The notes beneath the pieces were generated by a model, which had not been told where the DNA came from, made no database searches, and worked only from the letters and a program-made list of their open reading frames with translations. Below are positions 1-7,656 of a stretch of 64,000 nucleotides of DNA, piece after piece. Source of the stretch: Caulobacter sp048541825 (lineage in GTDB: Bacteria; Pseudomonadota; Alphaproteobacteria; Caulobacterales; Caulobacteraceae); assembly GCF_048541825.1 (NCBI RefSeq), contig NZ_CP183332.1:372001-436000 (forward strand), written 5' to 3'. How positions within the stretch are numbered: the first letter of the stretch is position 1; every line of letters starts with the position of its first letter. Both the position numbers and the translations under genes were made by a program.

Positions 1-1
1 G

Positions 2-277
2 CACTACTGGGCCTATGTCAGCCACTTCTGCCACGCGCCGTTCTATGTCTATGCCTACGCCTTCGGCGACCTGCTGGTGCGCGGCCTGATGGAGAAGCGC
101 CGCGAGGATCCGCAGGGCTTTGCGCCGCTGTATGAGGAGCTGCTCGCGGCGGGTGGGACCAAGACCTATGTCGAGGCGCTGAAGCCCTTTGGCCTGAACC
201 CGCGAGACAAGGCGTTCTGGACGGCGGGTTGTGCGCAGCTGGAACGGCTTGTCGACGAGTTCGAGGCGCTGGTGTGA
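2..277 (+). CDS. pepF: Oligoendopeptidase F-like M3 peptidase, C-terminal fragment
   Basis: Only the last 91 codons are present; the frame is open from base 2 and stops with TGA at 275-277. The segment HYWAYVSHFCHAPFYVYAYA followed by FGDLLV matches the conserved C-terminal helix of M3B oligoendopeptidases (PepF), where aromatic residues close the peptide channel. The family hydrolyses short peptides in the cytoplasm with a zinc HExxH site, which lies upstream of the window and cannot be checked. The distal part (YEELLAAGGTKTYVEALKPF) also fits the family end. A repeat-rich gap separates it from the kinase gene downstream, so operon membership is unclear. Confidence 0.75.
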   Translation, partial: HYWAYVSHFCHAPFYVYAYAFGDLLVRGLMEKRREDPQGFAPLYEELLAAGGTKTYVEALKPFGLNPRDKAFWTAGCAQLERLVDEFEALV

Positions 278-292
278 GCGGCGTCGTCCAAG

Positions 293-403
293 TCCTCCCC
301 TTGAAGGGGGAGGCGGCCGGAGGCCGGTGGGGGAAGATCGCAATGCGCTGGCCGACTTCCCCCTCCGTCGCCTGCGGCGACACCTCCCCCTTCAGGGGGA
401 GGA
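293..403. repeat. Inverted pair of palindromic intergenic repeat units (BIME-like)
   Basis: Two related modules face each other. At 293-335 TCCTCCCCTTGAAGGGGGAG is followed by a CGGCCGGAGGCCGG hairpin and TGGGGGAAG. At 354-403 the mirror arrangement runs CTTCCCCCTCCG, a TCGCCTGCGGCGA hairpin, then CCTCCCCCTTCAGGGGGAGG. The whole segment can fold as one long hairpin. It fills nearly the whole gap between the peptidase and the kinase gene and looks like a dispersed REP/BIME-type element. Confidence 0.7.
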
Positions 404-410
404 CTTAAGC

Positions 411-1781
411 ATGGCTGACGACATCAAAGACCCCGAACGCGACCGCCTGTCGGGCCGCTTGAGCCGCTTCGCCAAGGTCGGGGCCGGCCTCTCCGGCGCG
501 GCCGTCAGCTATGGCGCCAACAGCCTGTTCGGCGGCGACAGCGCCGACGCCCGCAACGCCAAGGCCTTGCGGGCGGCCCTCGGTGGGCTGAAGGGACCGC
601 TGATGAAGGCGGCCCAGATGTTCGCGACGGTGCCCGACCTGCTGCCGCCGGAATTCGCCGCTGAGCTGGCCGAGCTGCAGACCAACGCCCCGGCCATGGG
701 CTGGCCGTTCGTCCGTCGACGGATGGCCGCCGAGCTAGGCCCTGACTGGCAGAGCAAGTTCCAGAGCTTCGAGCACGAAGCCGCCCATGCCGCCTCGCTG
801 GGTCAGGTCCATCGCGCCGTCGCGCCCGACGGCCGGGCCATCGCCGTGAAGCTGCAGTATCCGGACATGCAGAGCGCTGTCGAAAGCGATCTGGGCCAGC
901 TGAAGACCCTGTTCGCCCTGTTCAAGCGCATGGACGGCTCGATCGACCCCACCCAGATGATCGTCGAGATCGGCGACCGCTTGCGCGAGGAGCTCGACTA
1001 TGGCCGCGAGGCCAGACTGATGGCGCTGTATGGCGGCTTCTTCTCGGGGCGCGACGACATCCGGGTGCCGCAGCCCGTGCCGTCGCTGTCGACCGGCCGG
1101 CTGCTCAGCATGACCTGGATGGACGGGCAGGGCCTGCTAGCCTTCAAGGACGCGCCGCAGGAGACCCGCGATCGCATCGCCGCCCTGCTGTTCGAGGCCT
1201 GGTGGAGCCCGATGACTCATCTGGGGATCATCCACGGCGACCCTCACCTGGGCAATTACACCTTCGGCGGTCCCGCCGGCGGCGACGGCGCGGCGCACCT
1301 GAACCTGCTGGACTTCGGCTGTATCCGCATCTTCCCGCCGCGCTTCGTGGCCGGCGTGGTGCGGCTGTATCGCGCCCTGTCCAACGATGACCGCGCCGAG
1401 CAGTACGAGGCCTATCGCAGCTGGGGTTTCGCCGGTCTCAATGACGAGCTGGTCGACGTGCTCAACGTCTGGGCCCGCTTCATCTATGGCCCGCTGCTGG
1501 ACGACCGCGTGCGCACCGTGGCCGACGACGTGCCGCCCGGCGAGTACGGCCGCCGCGAGGCGTTCCGGGTGCGTCAGGCCCTGAAATCCAAGGGCCCGAT
1601 CACCATTCCGCGCGAATTCGTGTTCATGGACCGCGCCGCCATCGGCCTGGGCGCGGCCTTCCTGCATCTGGGGGCCCGCCACAACTGGAAAGCCCTGTTC
1701 GAGGCCTCGCTTGAGGGCTTTTCCGAGGAAGGCCTGGCCAAGCGCCAGGCGGCGTTGCTGGCAGCGGCAGGGGTGGCTTGA
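411..1781 (+). CDS. ABC1/AarF (UbiB/COQ8)-family atypical kinase
   Basis: A 456-residue protein of the ABC1 (ADCK/UbiB) atypical kinase family, whose members support ubiquinone biosynthesis or lipid homeostasis. Visible motifs are a KxGQ-like helix written MKAAQM (Ala instead of Gly), the nucleotide loop HAASLGQVH (family AAAS), the lysine in IAVKLQYP, the catalytic loop IIHGDPHLGN and the metal-binding LLDFGC. There is no C-terminal transmembrane pair of the UbiB type. I chose the ATG at 411 because the MADD start lies just after the repeat; the same frame is open upstream through the repeat but translates as low-complexity sequence. Which of the UbiB/COQ8-like subfamilies it belongs to is not determined. 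Confidence 0.85.
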   Translation: MADDIKDPERDRLSGRLSRFAKVGAGLSGAAVSYGANSLFGGDSADARNAKALRAALGGLKGPLMKAAQMFATVPDLLPPEFAAELAELQTNAPAMGWPFVRRRMAAELGPDWQSKFQSFEHEAAHAASLGQVHRAVAPDGRAIAVKLQYPDMQSAVESDLGQLKTLFALFKRMDGSIDPTQMIVEIGDRLREELDYGREARLMALYGGFFSGRDDIRVPQPVPSLSTGRLLSMTWMDGQGLLAFKDAPQETRDRIAALLFEAWWSPMTHLGIIHGDPHLGNYTFGGPAGGDGAAHLNLLDFGCIRIFPPRFVAGVVRLYRALSNDDRAEQYEAYRSWGFAGLNDELVDVLNVWARFIYGPLLDDRVRTVADDVPPGEYGRREAFRVRQALKSKGPITIPREFVFMDRAAIGLGAAFLHLGARHNWKALFEASLEGFSEEGLAKRQAALLAAAGVA

Positions 1782-1845
1782 AGATCGCCGCGTTCGCGGG
1801 TGAACTCGCCCTGACTTAACGCGAGGCCCTTTGAGGGCTGGGGGC

Positions 1846-2445
1846 CTATCCTTCGTACTCCGCCAGCAGGGCCTCCAGCTGTTTAGCTTCCGGCTTGAGC
1901 ACCAGGAAATAGCGGCCGGTGTTCCAGGCAACGCTGGCGGCCAGGGCGACGCCGAACACCAGCAGCATCTGCACCCTGTTCTGATCGCTGGTCTTGCCCA
2001 CGTCGTGGAGCTGGGTCACGGCCAGCAGCATGGGGACCATGAAGACCGGCAGGCTGATCCAGAAGATCCGGCAATTGGCCCGCGCTGCGCGGTTTGAGGC
2101 CAGCATGGCCGCCAGGGTGTCGCGCACCGGCGATCCGCTCACGCTCCGCCGACGTCGCGCCAGGACGCCGCTGATCAGCATGGCCGCCAGAACGACCCAG
2201 CAGACGGCCAGCATGCCCAGCCCTCCCCATTCACGACTGACCTCCATCGCGCCGTTCAGAACCGACCGCACGGCGATGGCGGTGAACAGCGTCATGGCGG
2301 CGACTGGGATCATGAACAGCAGCAGGTCCCCGCGACGGCGGGCTTTCAGGGTGTGCATCAGTTCCTCCATCAGAAAGGTCTGGGCCTTGGCGTCGGGGGT
2401 GTTGGCTTCCGAGCGCCAGGCCTGTTCGAGACGTTCAAAGTCCAT
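1846..2445 (-). CDS. Small polytopic membrane protein coupled to ECF sigma factor
   Basis: A 199-residue protein whose start overlaps the end of the ECF sigma gene by 11 bases, so the two are probably translationally coupled. It opens with a soluble segment (MDFERLEQAWRSEANTPDAK) and then has about four hydrophobic helices: LLLFMIPVAAMTLFTAIAV, GLGMLAVCWVVLAAMLISG, IFWISLPVFMVPMLLAV and VQMLLVFGVALAASVAW. No zinc-binding HxxxCxxC anti-sigma motif is present. Its place suggests it controls or transmits a signal to the sigma factor, but this is inferred from position only. I do not recognise a named family. Confidence 0.75.
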   Translation of the reverse strand: MDFERLEQAWRSEANTPDAKAQTFLMEELMHTLKARRRGDLLLFMIPVAAMTLFTAIAVRSVLNGAMEVSREWGGLGMLAVCWVVLAAMLISGVLARRRRSVSGSPVRDTLAAMLASNRAARANCRIFWISLPVFMVPMLLAVTQLHDVGKTSDQNRVQMLLVFGVALAASVAWNTGRYFLVLKPEAKQLEALLAEYEG

Positions 2446-2962
2446 GGTCGCGGTCCTCCACCAGGCTGGCGATCCGCTGCCGGATACGGGTCAGGCGGGC
2501 CCCGACATTGGTTTCACTGAGGCCATGCAGTCGGGCGATCTCGCCGTAGCTCACGCCATCGAGCGACAGCAGGATCAACGACCGGTCCACCGGCGGCAGG
2601 GTGCGGATCGCCCCGTACAGCCGGTCCAGCAGCCCGGCCTCGGGCTCAGCCCCGTCCCGTTCGGCGCGCAGGGCCATCTCGGTCTCGATCGCCTCGCCCC
2701 GCCGCCGGCGACGGGTCTCGCCGCGTTTCCACGTCAGGGCGGTATTGTGGGCGACGCGGTAGACGAAGGTCGCCGCCGCGCTGCGGTCCTGAAAGCGGGG
2801 CCGGGCGCGCCAGACCGCCAGCATCAGCTCCTGCATCAGGTCATGCTGGTCGGCGGGCTGGCCGAAGGCGCGGCTGATCCGGCGCAGGGCGCCCAGATGG
2901 GGCGTCAGCCAGTCGGCGAACGCCGCGTCCCCCCGTCTCTCCTGATGCTGATCCGCAGCCAT
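2435..2962 (-). CDS. ECF RNA polymerase sigma factor (sigma-24 type)
   Basis: A 175-residue group IV sigma factor. Region 2 spans about residues 18-85, with the core-binding helix DLMQELMLAVWRARPRF and the -10 recognition part AAATFVYRVAHNTALTWKR. Region 4 spans about 117-168, with PPVDRSLILLSLDGVSYGEI and the helix-turn-helix LHGLSETNVGARLTRIRQRI. Regions 1 and 3 are absent, as expected for ECF factors. It leads a two-gene operon with the overlapping membrane-protein gene. A sequence resembling an ECF promoter lies 24-53 bases upstream, suggesting autoregulation. The ATG at 2962 follows a weak GGGATGGG ribosome site. Confidence 0.9.
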   Translation of the reverse strand: MAADQHQERRGDAAFADWLTPHLGALRRISRAFGQPADQHDLMQELMLAVWRARPRFQDRSAAATFVYRVAHNTALTWKRGETRRRRRGEAIETEMALRAERDGAEPEAGLLDRLYGAIRTLPPVDRSLILLSLDGVSYGEIARLHGLSETNVGARLTRIRQRIASLVEDRDHGL

Positions 2963-2985
2963 GGCCCATCCCGTGTTCGAGAAGG

Positions 2986-3015
2986 TTAGACGCCGACGAA
3001 GGCCCCGTCCTTACA
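2986..3015 (-). promoter_or_regulatory. Candidate ECF-type promoter for the sigma factor gene
   Basis: On the minus strand TGTAAGGA (bases 3015-3008) is followed after 15 bases by CGTCTAA (2992-2986). This has the layout of ECF sigma promoters: an AAC/AAGGA-type -35 and a CGTC-type -10. Transcription would start near 2978, leaving a leader of about 16 bases before the ATG at 2962. Assignment to this sigma factor is inferred. Confidence 0.5.
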
Positions 3016-3067
3016 AGCCGTCAGGGAAGGGTTCCGCTTTGTTCAAACGATCGTTAGGATTTGTTCC

Positions 3068-3541
3068 ATGTCCGACGATCTTACCGACGCCCAGACCGCC
3101 GCCATCCCCGATGGCTACAGCCAGCTTAATTGGTCGCGCGGCTTTGGCCGCCAGATCGGGCCATTGTTTGAACAGCGGGGCGGGCCGGGCGACGCGCGTC
3201 TGGCCTTCCGCGTCGAGGAGCACCACACCAACGGCCTGGGCAATTGCCATGGCGGCATGCTGATGAGCTTCGCCGACATGGCCTGGGGACGGATCATCTC
3301 GCTGCAGAAGTCCTACAGCTGGGTGACGGTGCGGCTGATGTGCGATTTCCTGTCCGGCGCCAAGCTGGGCGACTGGGTCGAGGGGCAGGGCGAACTGATC
3401 GGCGAGCAGGACATGGTCTTCACCGTTCGCGGCCGGATCTGGTCGGGCGACCGCACCCTGATTACCGGCACGGGCGTCTTCAAGGGCCTCAGTGCGCGCA
3501 AACCCCGTCCCGGCGAACTGGCCTTCAAGGAAGAGGGCTGA
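3068..3541 (+). CDS. PaaI-type hotdog-fold thioesterase
   Basis: A 157-residue single-domain hotdog protein. The signature GNCHGGMLMSFADMAWG at about residues 58-74 carries the HGG turn and acidic residue typical of PaaI/YbgC-like acyl-CoA thioesterases; the later strand VTVRLMCDFLSGAKLGDWVE is the usual central hotdog strand. It should hydrolyse an acyl- or aryl-CoA thioester in the cytosol, substrate unknown. Two bases separate it from the alpha/beta hydrolase start at 3544, so the two probably share a transcript with the glycosyltransferase beyond. It is divergent from the sigma gene. Confidence 0.85.
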   Translation: MSDDLTDAQTAAIPDGYSQLNWSRGFGRQIGPLFEQRGGPGDARLAFRVEEHHTNGLGNCHGGMLMSFADMAWGRIISLQKSYSWVTVRLMCDFLSGAKLGDWVEGQGELIGEQDMVFTVRGRIWSGDRTLITGTGVFKGLSARKPRPGELAFKEEG

Positions 3542-3543
3542 AC

Positions 3544-4482
3544 ATGGCCGACGACCAACTGTTGCACACCCCGCCGCCGATGCCCGCGCCCCTGATGGCG
3601 TTCAACGGCGAGACTCCGCCAGCGCCGGGCTGGTTCGAGGCGGCGCTGGCCATTGAACCCGAGCGGTCAATCATTCCGGTTGATGGCGTGGACATCGAGC
3701 TCCTGACCTGGGGCGAGATCGGCAAGCCGGGCCTGCTGTTCCTGCATGGCAACGGCGCCCACGCCGACTGGTGGAGCTTCATCGCGCCCTGGTTCGCGAA
3801 AGACTGGCGGGTGGCGGCGATCTCCTGGTCCGGCATGGGCGGTTCGGGCTGGCGCGAGGCCTATTCGGCCCAGAGTTTCGCGGCCGAGGTGTTCGCAGCA
3901 GTCGAGGCGGCGGGGCTGGAGGCAGGCGGGGTCAAGCCGATCCTGGTCGGCCACTCGTTCGGCGGCTTTCCCACCCTCTATTGCGGGGTCGAGCATGCCG
4001 ACCGCCTGCGCGGGATCATCATGGTCGATTCCAGCATCCAGCCGCCGGAAAAGCGCTGGAAGGGACCGCCGCCGCGGGCGGGGTTCGGCAACAAGGTCTA
4101 CGAGACCCTGACCGAGGCCCTGGCCCGCTTCCGCCTGGCCCCGCCCCAGGCCTGCGAGAACCTGTTTATCGCCGACTACATCGCTCGCCGCTCGCTGAAG
4201 GAAGCTGACGGCGGCTGGACGTGGAAATTCGACCCGGCCATCTGGCAGCGGTTCTCCATGCCTGACCTTGGCGACCTGCTGACCCGCATCGCCTGTCCCG
4301 CCGCGCTGATGTGGGGCGAACGCTCCAACCTTATGCATGACGAAACCCTGGGCTATATGATCGATCAGATGCCCAAGGACGTCCTGCTCGTGCCGATTCC
4401 CGACGCAGACCACCATGTGATGATCGACCAGCCCCTGGCCTTCGTGGCCGGGCTGCGCGGCCTGCTCGCCGCCTGGCGATGA
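3544..4482 (+). CDS. Alpha/beta hydrolase
   Basis: A 312-residue alpha/beta-hydrolase fold enzyme. It has the oxyanion-region motif LFLHGNGAHADWW near residue 65, the nucleophile elbow LVGHSFGG, an acid candidate in the WGERSNL region and the catalytic histidine in DADHHVMIDQP close to the end. Substrate is unknown; esterase or epoxide-hydrolase-like chemistry is equally possible. The ATG at 3544 lies two bases after the thioesterase stop. Its own stop overlaps the next start (ATGA at 4479-4482), which indicates translational coupling with the glycosyltransferase. Confidence 0.85.
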   Translation: MADDQLLHTPPPMPAPLMAFNGETPPAPGWFEAALAIEPERSIIPVDGVDIELLTWGEIGKPGLLFLHGNGAHADWWSFIAPWFAKDWRVAAISWSGMGGSGWREAYSAQSFAAEVFAAVEAAGLEAGGVKPILVGHSFGGFPTLYCGVEHADRLRGIIMVDSSIQPPEKRWKGPPPRAGFGNKVYETLTEALARFRLAPPQACENLFIADYIARRSLKEADGGWTWKFDPAIWQRFSMPDLGDLLTRIACPAALMWGERSNLMHDETLGYMIDQMPKDVLLVPIPDADHHVMIDQPLAFVAGLRGLLAAWR

Positions 4483-5465
4483 CGCAGCCTGGGGGGGCTC
4501 CGACCGGGATGGTGATGGTCTACATGCCCGACCGGGGCGTGGGCGACCTGATGTGGCACCTGCCGACCTTGCGGGCCATTGCCGCCCGGGCGCTGGAGGG
4601 CAGGGTGCTGCTGGCCGCTCGTCCGTCCAGCCGGGCGCGCGAACTCCTCGCCGGCGAGTCCTGTGTCGAGCTCGTCGACTATCTGGACTATCGCACCGGG
4701 ACTTTTCGTCATCTCGCTGAGATCGTTGATTTCTATCGCCTCTGTCGCCTGCGCCGGCCGCGAGCGGTGTGGATCCTGGAAAAGATTGACCGTCCCGCCA
4801 TCGGCGCCGCCCTGGTCGGCGTGCGTGAGCGGCGTGGCTTTGGCCTGGGCCACAGCCAGGAACGCTGGCTGACCCACGGTCCCTTCCTGCCGCGCGCCAT
4901 GCGCTCGGCCCACCGGATCGAGAAGCTGGCGGCCTTCGAGGCGGCTCACGGTCTGAAAGTCGCCAGCCGCGAGCCGGCGCTGATTCCCGTCCCTGCCGCC
5001 CTGGAGGGGGTCGAACAACGCTTCGGCCATTTGCCCAAACCCTGGATCGTTTATGGCGTCGGCGCCAGCGAACCGCGCCGTTGCTGGCCGCTGGACCGTT
5101 TCACCGCCCTGAGCGCCGCCCTCTCCGATCTTGGGGGCGCCCATTTCTGGCTTGGCGGACCGGGCGACAGCGCTGCGGTTGACGCTGAACTGAGACGGGC
5201 CGACGCCAGCTGCATCAACGTCAATGTCTGCGACCTTAAGCTGGATGCCGGCGCGGCTCTGCTGTCACGCGCCGATCTTTTCATCGGTAATGATTCTGGG
5301 CCGCTCAATCTGGCCGCTTCGGTGGGCGTCACGTCGATCGGCCTGTTTGGCGATAGCCCGCCGCTGGACTATTCGCGCTTCCTTCGGCCAATTGTCGGTC
5401 AGCGGGGCGGCATGGCGGCGCTGACGGTCGAAAGTGTCGCGGGCATAGCCCGCTTGAGCCTTTAG
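4479..5465 (+). CDS. Glycosyltransferase family 9 (heptosyltransferase-like) protein
   Basis: A 328-residue protein with the GT9/GT-B layout. An N-terminal half begins MVYMPDRGVGDLMWHLPTLR (heptosyltransferases have a similar GD...LP.L motif). The C-terminal half has YGVGASEPRRCWPLDRFTAL and the donor-site block ADLFIGNDSGPLNLAASVG. Family members transfer heptose from ADP-heptose to lipopolysaccharide core on the inner face of the cytoplasmic membrane. The exact sugar and acceptor cannot be read from the sequence. It overlaps the upstream hydrolase by four bases, which is unusual company for an LPS gene. Confidence 0.8.
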   Translation: MTQPGGAPTGMVMVYMPDRGVGDLMWHLPTLRAIAARALEGRVLLAARPSSRARELLAGESCVELVDYLDYRTGTFRHLAEIVDFYRLCRLRRPRAVWILEKIDRPAIGAALVGVRERRGFGLGHSQERWLTHGPFLPRAMRSAHRIEKLAAFEAAHGLKVASREPALIPVPAALEGVEQRFGHLPKPWIVYGVGASEPRRCWPLDRFTALSAALSDLGGAHFWLGGPGDSAAVDAELRRADASCINVNVCDLKLDAGAALLSRADLFIGNDSGPLNLAASVGVTSIGLFGDSPPLDYSRFLRPIVGQRGGMAALTVESVAGIARLSL

Positions 5466-5519
5466 GCCTGCCGTTGTAAGCGGCGAGACTATCTTTTCTT
5501 CCCCAACGAGGACGACGAC

Positions 5520-5750
5520 ATGGCCGGCGACTACCACCGCGGTGAAATGGACATTCAGGAACAGGCAGCGACCTATGCCGCCTTTGGCGGTATGACCAAG
5601 TGGGGCTCACTGGCGATCGCGGTCGTGCTGCTGACGATTACCATGTGGTTCTGCACGCCGGTCGGCTTCCTCGGCGGCGCGATCGCCGGATTCGTACTGG
5701 CCGTGCTGGGTGTCGTGCTGCTTCGGGAAAAGCCAGCTTCCTCGCATTGA
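5520..5750 (+). CDS. aa3-type cytochrome c oxidase subunit IV
   Basis: A 76-residue single-span membrane protein. The N-terminal DYHRGEMDIQEQAATYAAF is the hallmark of the bacterial aa3 oxidase subunit IV family (YxxGxMDIxEQ), followed by one long hydrophobic stretch from WGSLAIAVVLL to LRE. In Paracoccus-type oxidases it packs on subunits I and III and is not needed for catalysis. None of the other cox genes is in this window. The gene stands between the GT9 gene and the transhydrogenase genes, with 124 bases before pntAA. Confidence 0.88.
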   Translation: MAGDYHRGEMDIQEQAATYAAFGGMTKWGSLAIAVVLLTITMWFCTPVGFLGGAIAGFVLAVLGVVLLREKPASSH

Positions 5751-5874
5751 CACCGGTGGACATCGGCATTTCTTCTCCCTTCCCCGCGCGTAACGCCTCG
5801 ACAAGAGGCAAGACTATCCCCTAAACAGCAGCGCAAGCTGACTGGGATAGCAGCGCTCTGGGAGGGGTATGCCG

Positions 5875-7011
5875 ATGGCCGTCGTCGCCGTGACGAAAGA
5901 AACCCGCGGGGGTGAAACGCGGGTCGCCGCCACGCCGGAAACGGTGAAGAAACTGATCGCGGCCGGCTTCTCGGTAACGGTTGAATCGGGCGCGGGCGCA
6001 GCCGCTTCCTACCCCGACGCCGACTACGAAGCGGCCGGCGCCAAGCTGGCCAAGACCGCCAAGGCCGCCATCACCGGCGCTGACGTTTTGTTCAAGGTGC
6101 GCGCGCCCGAAGCCGCCGAGATCGCGGCCCTGAAGAGCGGCGCGATCGTCGCCGCCGCGCTCAATCCGCACCAGGACAAGGACACGCTCGCCGCCCTGGC
6201 CAAGGCCGGCGCCAGCGCCCTCGCCATGGAATTCATTCCGCGCATCACGCGGGCCCAGGTGATGGACATGCTGTCCTCGCAAGCCAACCTCGCCGGCTAT
6301 CGCGCCGTGATCGAAGGGGCCGAGGCCTATGGCAAGGCCCTGCCGATGATGATGACCGCCGCCGGCACTATTGCCCCGGCCAAGGTGTTCATCATGGGCG
6401 TCGGCGTCGCTGGTCTGCAGGCCATCGCCACGGCTCGCCGGCTGGGCGCTGTGGTCACGGCGACTGACGTTCGCCCCGCCACCAAGGAGCAGGTCGAATC
6501 GCTGGGCGCCAAGTTCCTGGCCGTCGAGGACGACGAGTTCAAGAACGCCCAGACCGCGGGCGGCTACGCCAAGGAGATGTCGGCCGAATATCAGGCCAAG
6601 CAGGCCGAACTGGTGTCCTCCCACATCGCCAAGCAGGACATCGTCATCACCACGGCCCTGATCCCCGGTCGCCCGGCGCCCAAGCTGGTCAGCGCCGAGC
6701 AGGTGGCCTCGATGCGGGCCGGCTCGATCCTGGTCGATCTGGCCATCGAACAGGGCGGCAATGTCGTCGGCGCCAAGCTGAACGAGACCGTGGTCACCGC
6801 CAACGGCGCCAAGATCCTCGGCCACGCCAACCTGCCCGGCCGGATCGCCACAGACGCCTCGGCGCTCTACGCCCGCAATCTTTTCGCCCTGTCGGGTCTG
6901 TTCCTGAACAAGGAGGGCAGCTTCGCCCCCGACTTCGAGGACGAGATCCTGAAGGCGGCCCTAGTCACCCAGGGCGGCGAAATCGTCCATCCATCTCTGA
7001 AGACCGCCTAA
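5875..7011 (+). CDS. pntAA: NAD(P) transhydrogenase alpha subunit part 1 (domain I)
   Basis: About 378 residues forming the soluble NAD(H)-binding domain I. VTKETRGGETRVAATPETVK is the usual N-terminal motif, VFIMGVGVAGLQAIATARRL is the Rossmann nucleotide loop, and EQGGNVVGAKLNETVV lies in the conserved C-terminal half. The subunit is homologous to alanine dehydrogenase. Two in-frame ATGs exist (5869, 5875). GGAGGGG at 5861-5867 is too close to the first and well spaced from the second, so 5875 is preferred. It is the first gene of a four-gene operon for proton-motive-force-driven NADPH production. Confidence 0.95.
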   Translation: MAVVAVTKETRGGETRVAATPETVKKLIAAGFSVTVESGAGAAASYPDADYEAAGAKLAKTAKAAITGADVLFKVRAPEAAEIAALKSGAIVAAALNPHQDKDTLAALAKAGASALAMEFIPRITRAQVMDMLSSQANLAGYRAVIEGAEAYGKALPMMMTAAGTIAPAKVFIMGVGVAGLQAIATARRLGAVVTATDVRPATKEQVESLGAKFLAVEDDEFKNAQTAGGYAKEMSAEYQAKQAELVSSHIAKQDIVITTALIPGRPAPKLVSAEQVASMRAGSILVDLAIEQGGNVVGAKLNETVVTANGAKILGHANLPGRIATDASALYARNLFALSGLFLNKEGSFAPDFEDEILKAALVTQGGEIVHPSLKTA

Positions 7012-7033
7012 GCGCATAGAAAGGGAGGCTCCC

Positions 7034-7360
7034 ATGGAAGCCGTCGACCCCACCGTGTTCCGTCTGGCGATCTTCGTGCTCGCCATCTTCGTGGGCTATT
7101 ATGTCGTGTGGAGCGTGACACCCGCCCTGCACACGCCGTTGATGGCCGTGACCAACGCCATCTCGTCCGTGATCATCGTCGGGGCCTTGCTCGCCGCCGC
7201 CGCCCATGGCGGTACGGGCGAGGCCGCCACCAGCTCGGTCTGGATCTCCAAGGGGGCCGGCGCGATCGCCGCAGCCTTTGCGGCGGTCAATATCTTCGGG
7301 GGCTTCCTGGTCACCCAGCGGATGCTGGCCATGTACAAGAAGAAGGACAAGGCCAAGTGA
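7034..7360 (+). CDS. pntAB: NAD(P) transhydrogenase alpha subunit part 2 (membrane part)
   Basis: A 108-residue membrane protein corresponding to the first part of transhydrogenase domain II. It has hydrophobic helices FRLAIFVLAIFVGYYVVWSV and ISSVIIVGALLAAAA plus a third ending at GGFLVTQRMLAMY. The stretch VTPALHTPLMAVTNAISS is strongly conserved and helps line the proton channel. It ends with a lysine-rich tail (YKKKDKAK). The split of alpha into PntAA and PntAB is typical of alphaproteobacteria. Its stop overlaps the start of the next small gene (GTGA at 7357-7360). Confidence 0.94.
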   Translation: MEAVDPTVFRLAIFVLAIFVGYYVVWSVTPALHTPLMAVTNAISSVIIVGALLAAAAHGGTGEAATSSVWISKGAGAIAAAFAAVNIFGGFLVTQRMLAMYKKKDKAK

Positions 7361-7656
7361 GCGGCTTCGCCACTCTGACCCTGGCTGCGCTGGTCATCCT
7401 GATCATCGCCGCCGGCGTCTCGATGATGCGGCCCCGCAAGACGGCGACCGGCAACGGCGCCGCCTTCGCGCCAGCCTTCGTCCTGATCGCCATCGGGCTC
7501 AGCGCCAACGCCATCGGCCTGCAGGCCGGAACCAGCGGCGCTGCCGACATCCTTCGCTGGCTCTCGCCCTTTGCCGTCGGCATGGGCGCGGCTCTGCTGC
7601 TTGCCAATCTGCGCGCCGACAAGGCGCCGCCGCCGTCCGGGGGGACCTCCGAATGA
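7357..7656 (+). CDS. Small three-helix membrane protein inside the pnt operon
   Basis: A 99-residue protein starting with GTG at 7357, overlapping the pntAB stop by four bases (GTGA) and overlapping pntB by four bases at its end (ATGA). It has about three hydrophobic segments: FATLTLAALVILIIAAGVSM, FAPAFVLIAIGLSANAIGL and LSPFAVGMGAALLLANL, joined by a basic loop MRPRKTA and ending in a proline/glycine tail. Overlaps on both sides imply tight co-translation with the transhydrogenase. I do not recognise it as a standard PntAB or PntB subunit. It might be an accessory or stability subunit; function unknown. Confidence 0.8.
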   Translation: MSGFATLTLAALVILIIAAGVSMMRPRKTATGNGAAFAPAFVLIAIGLSANAIGLQAGTSGAADILRWLSPFAVGMGAALLLANLRADKAPPPSGGTSE

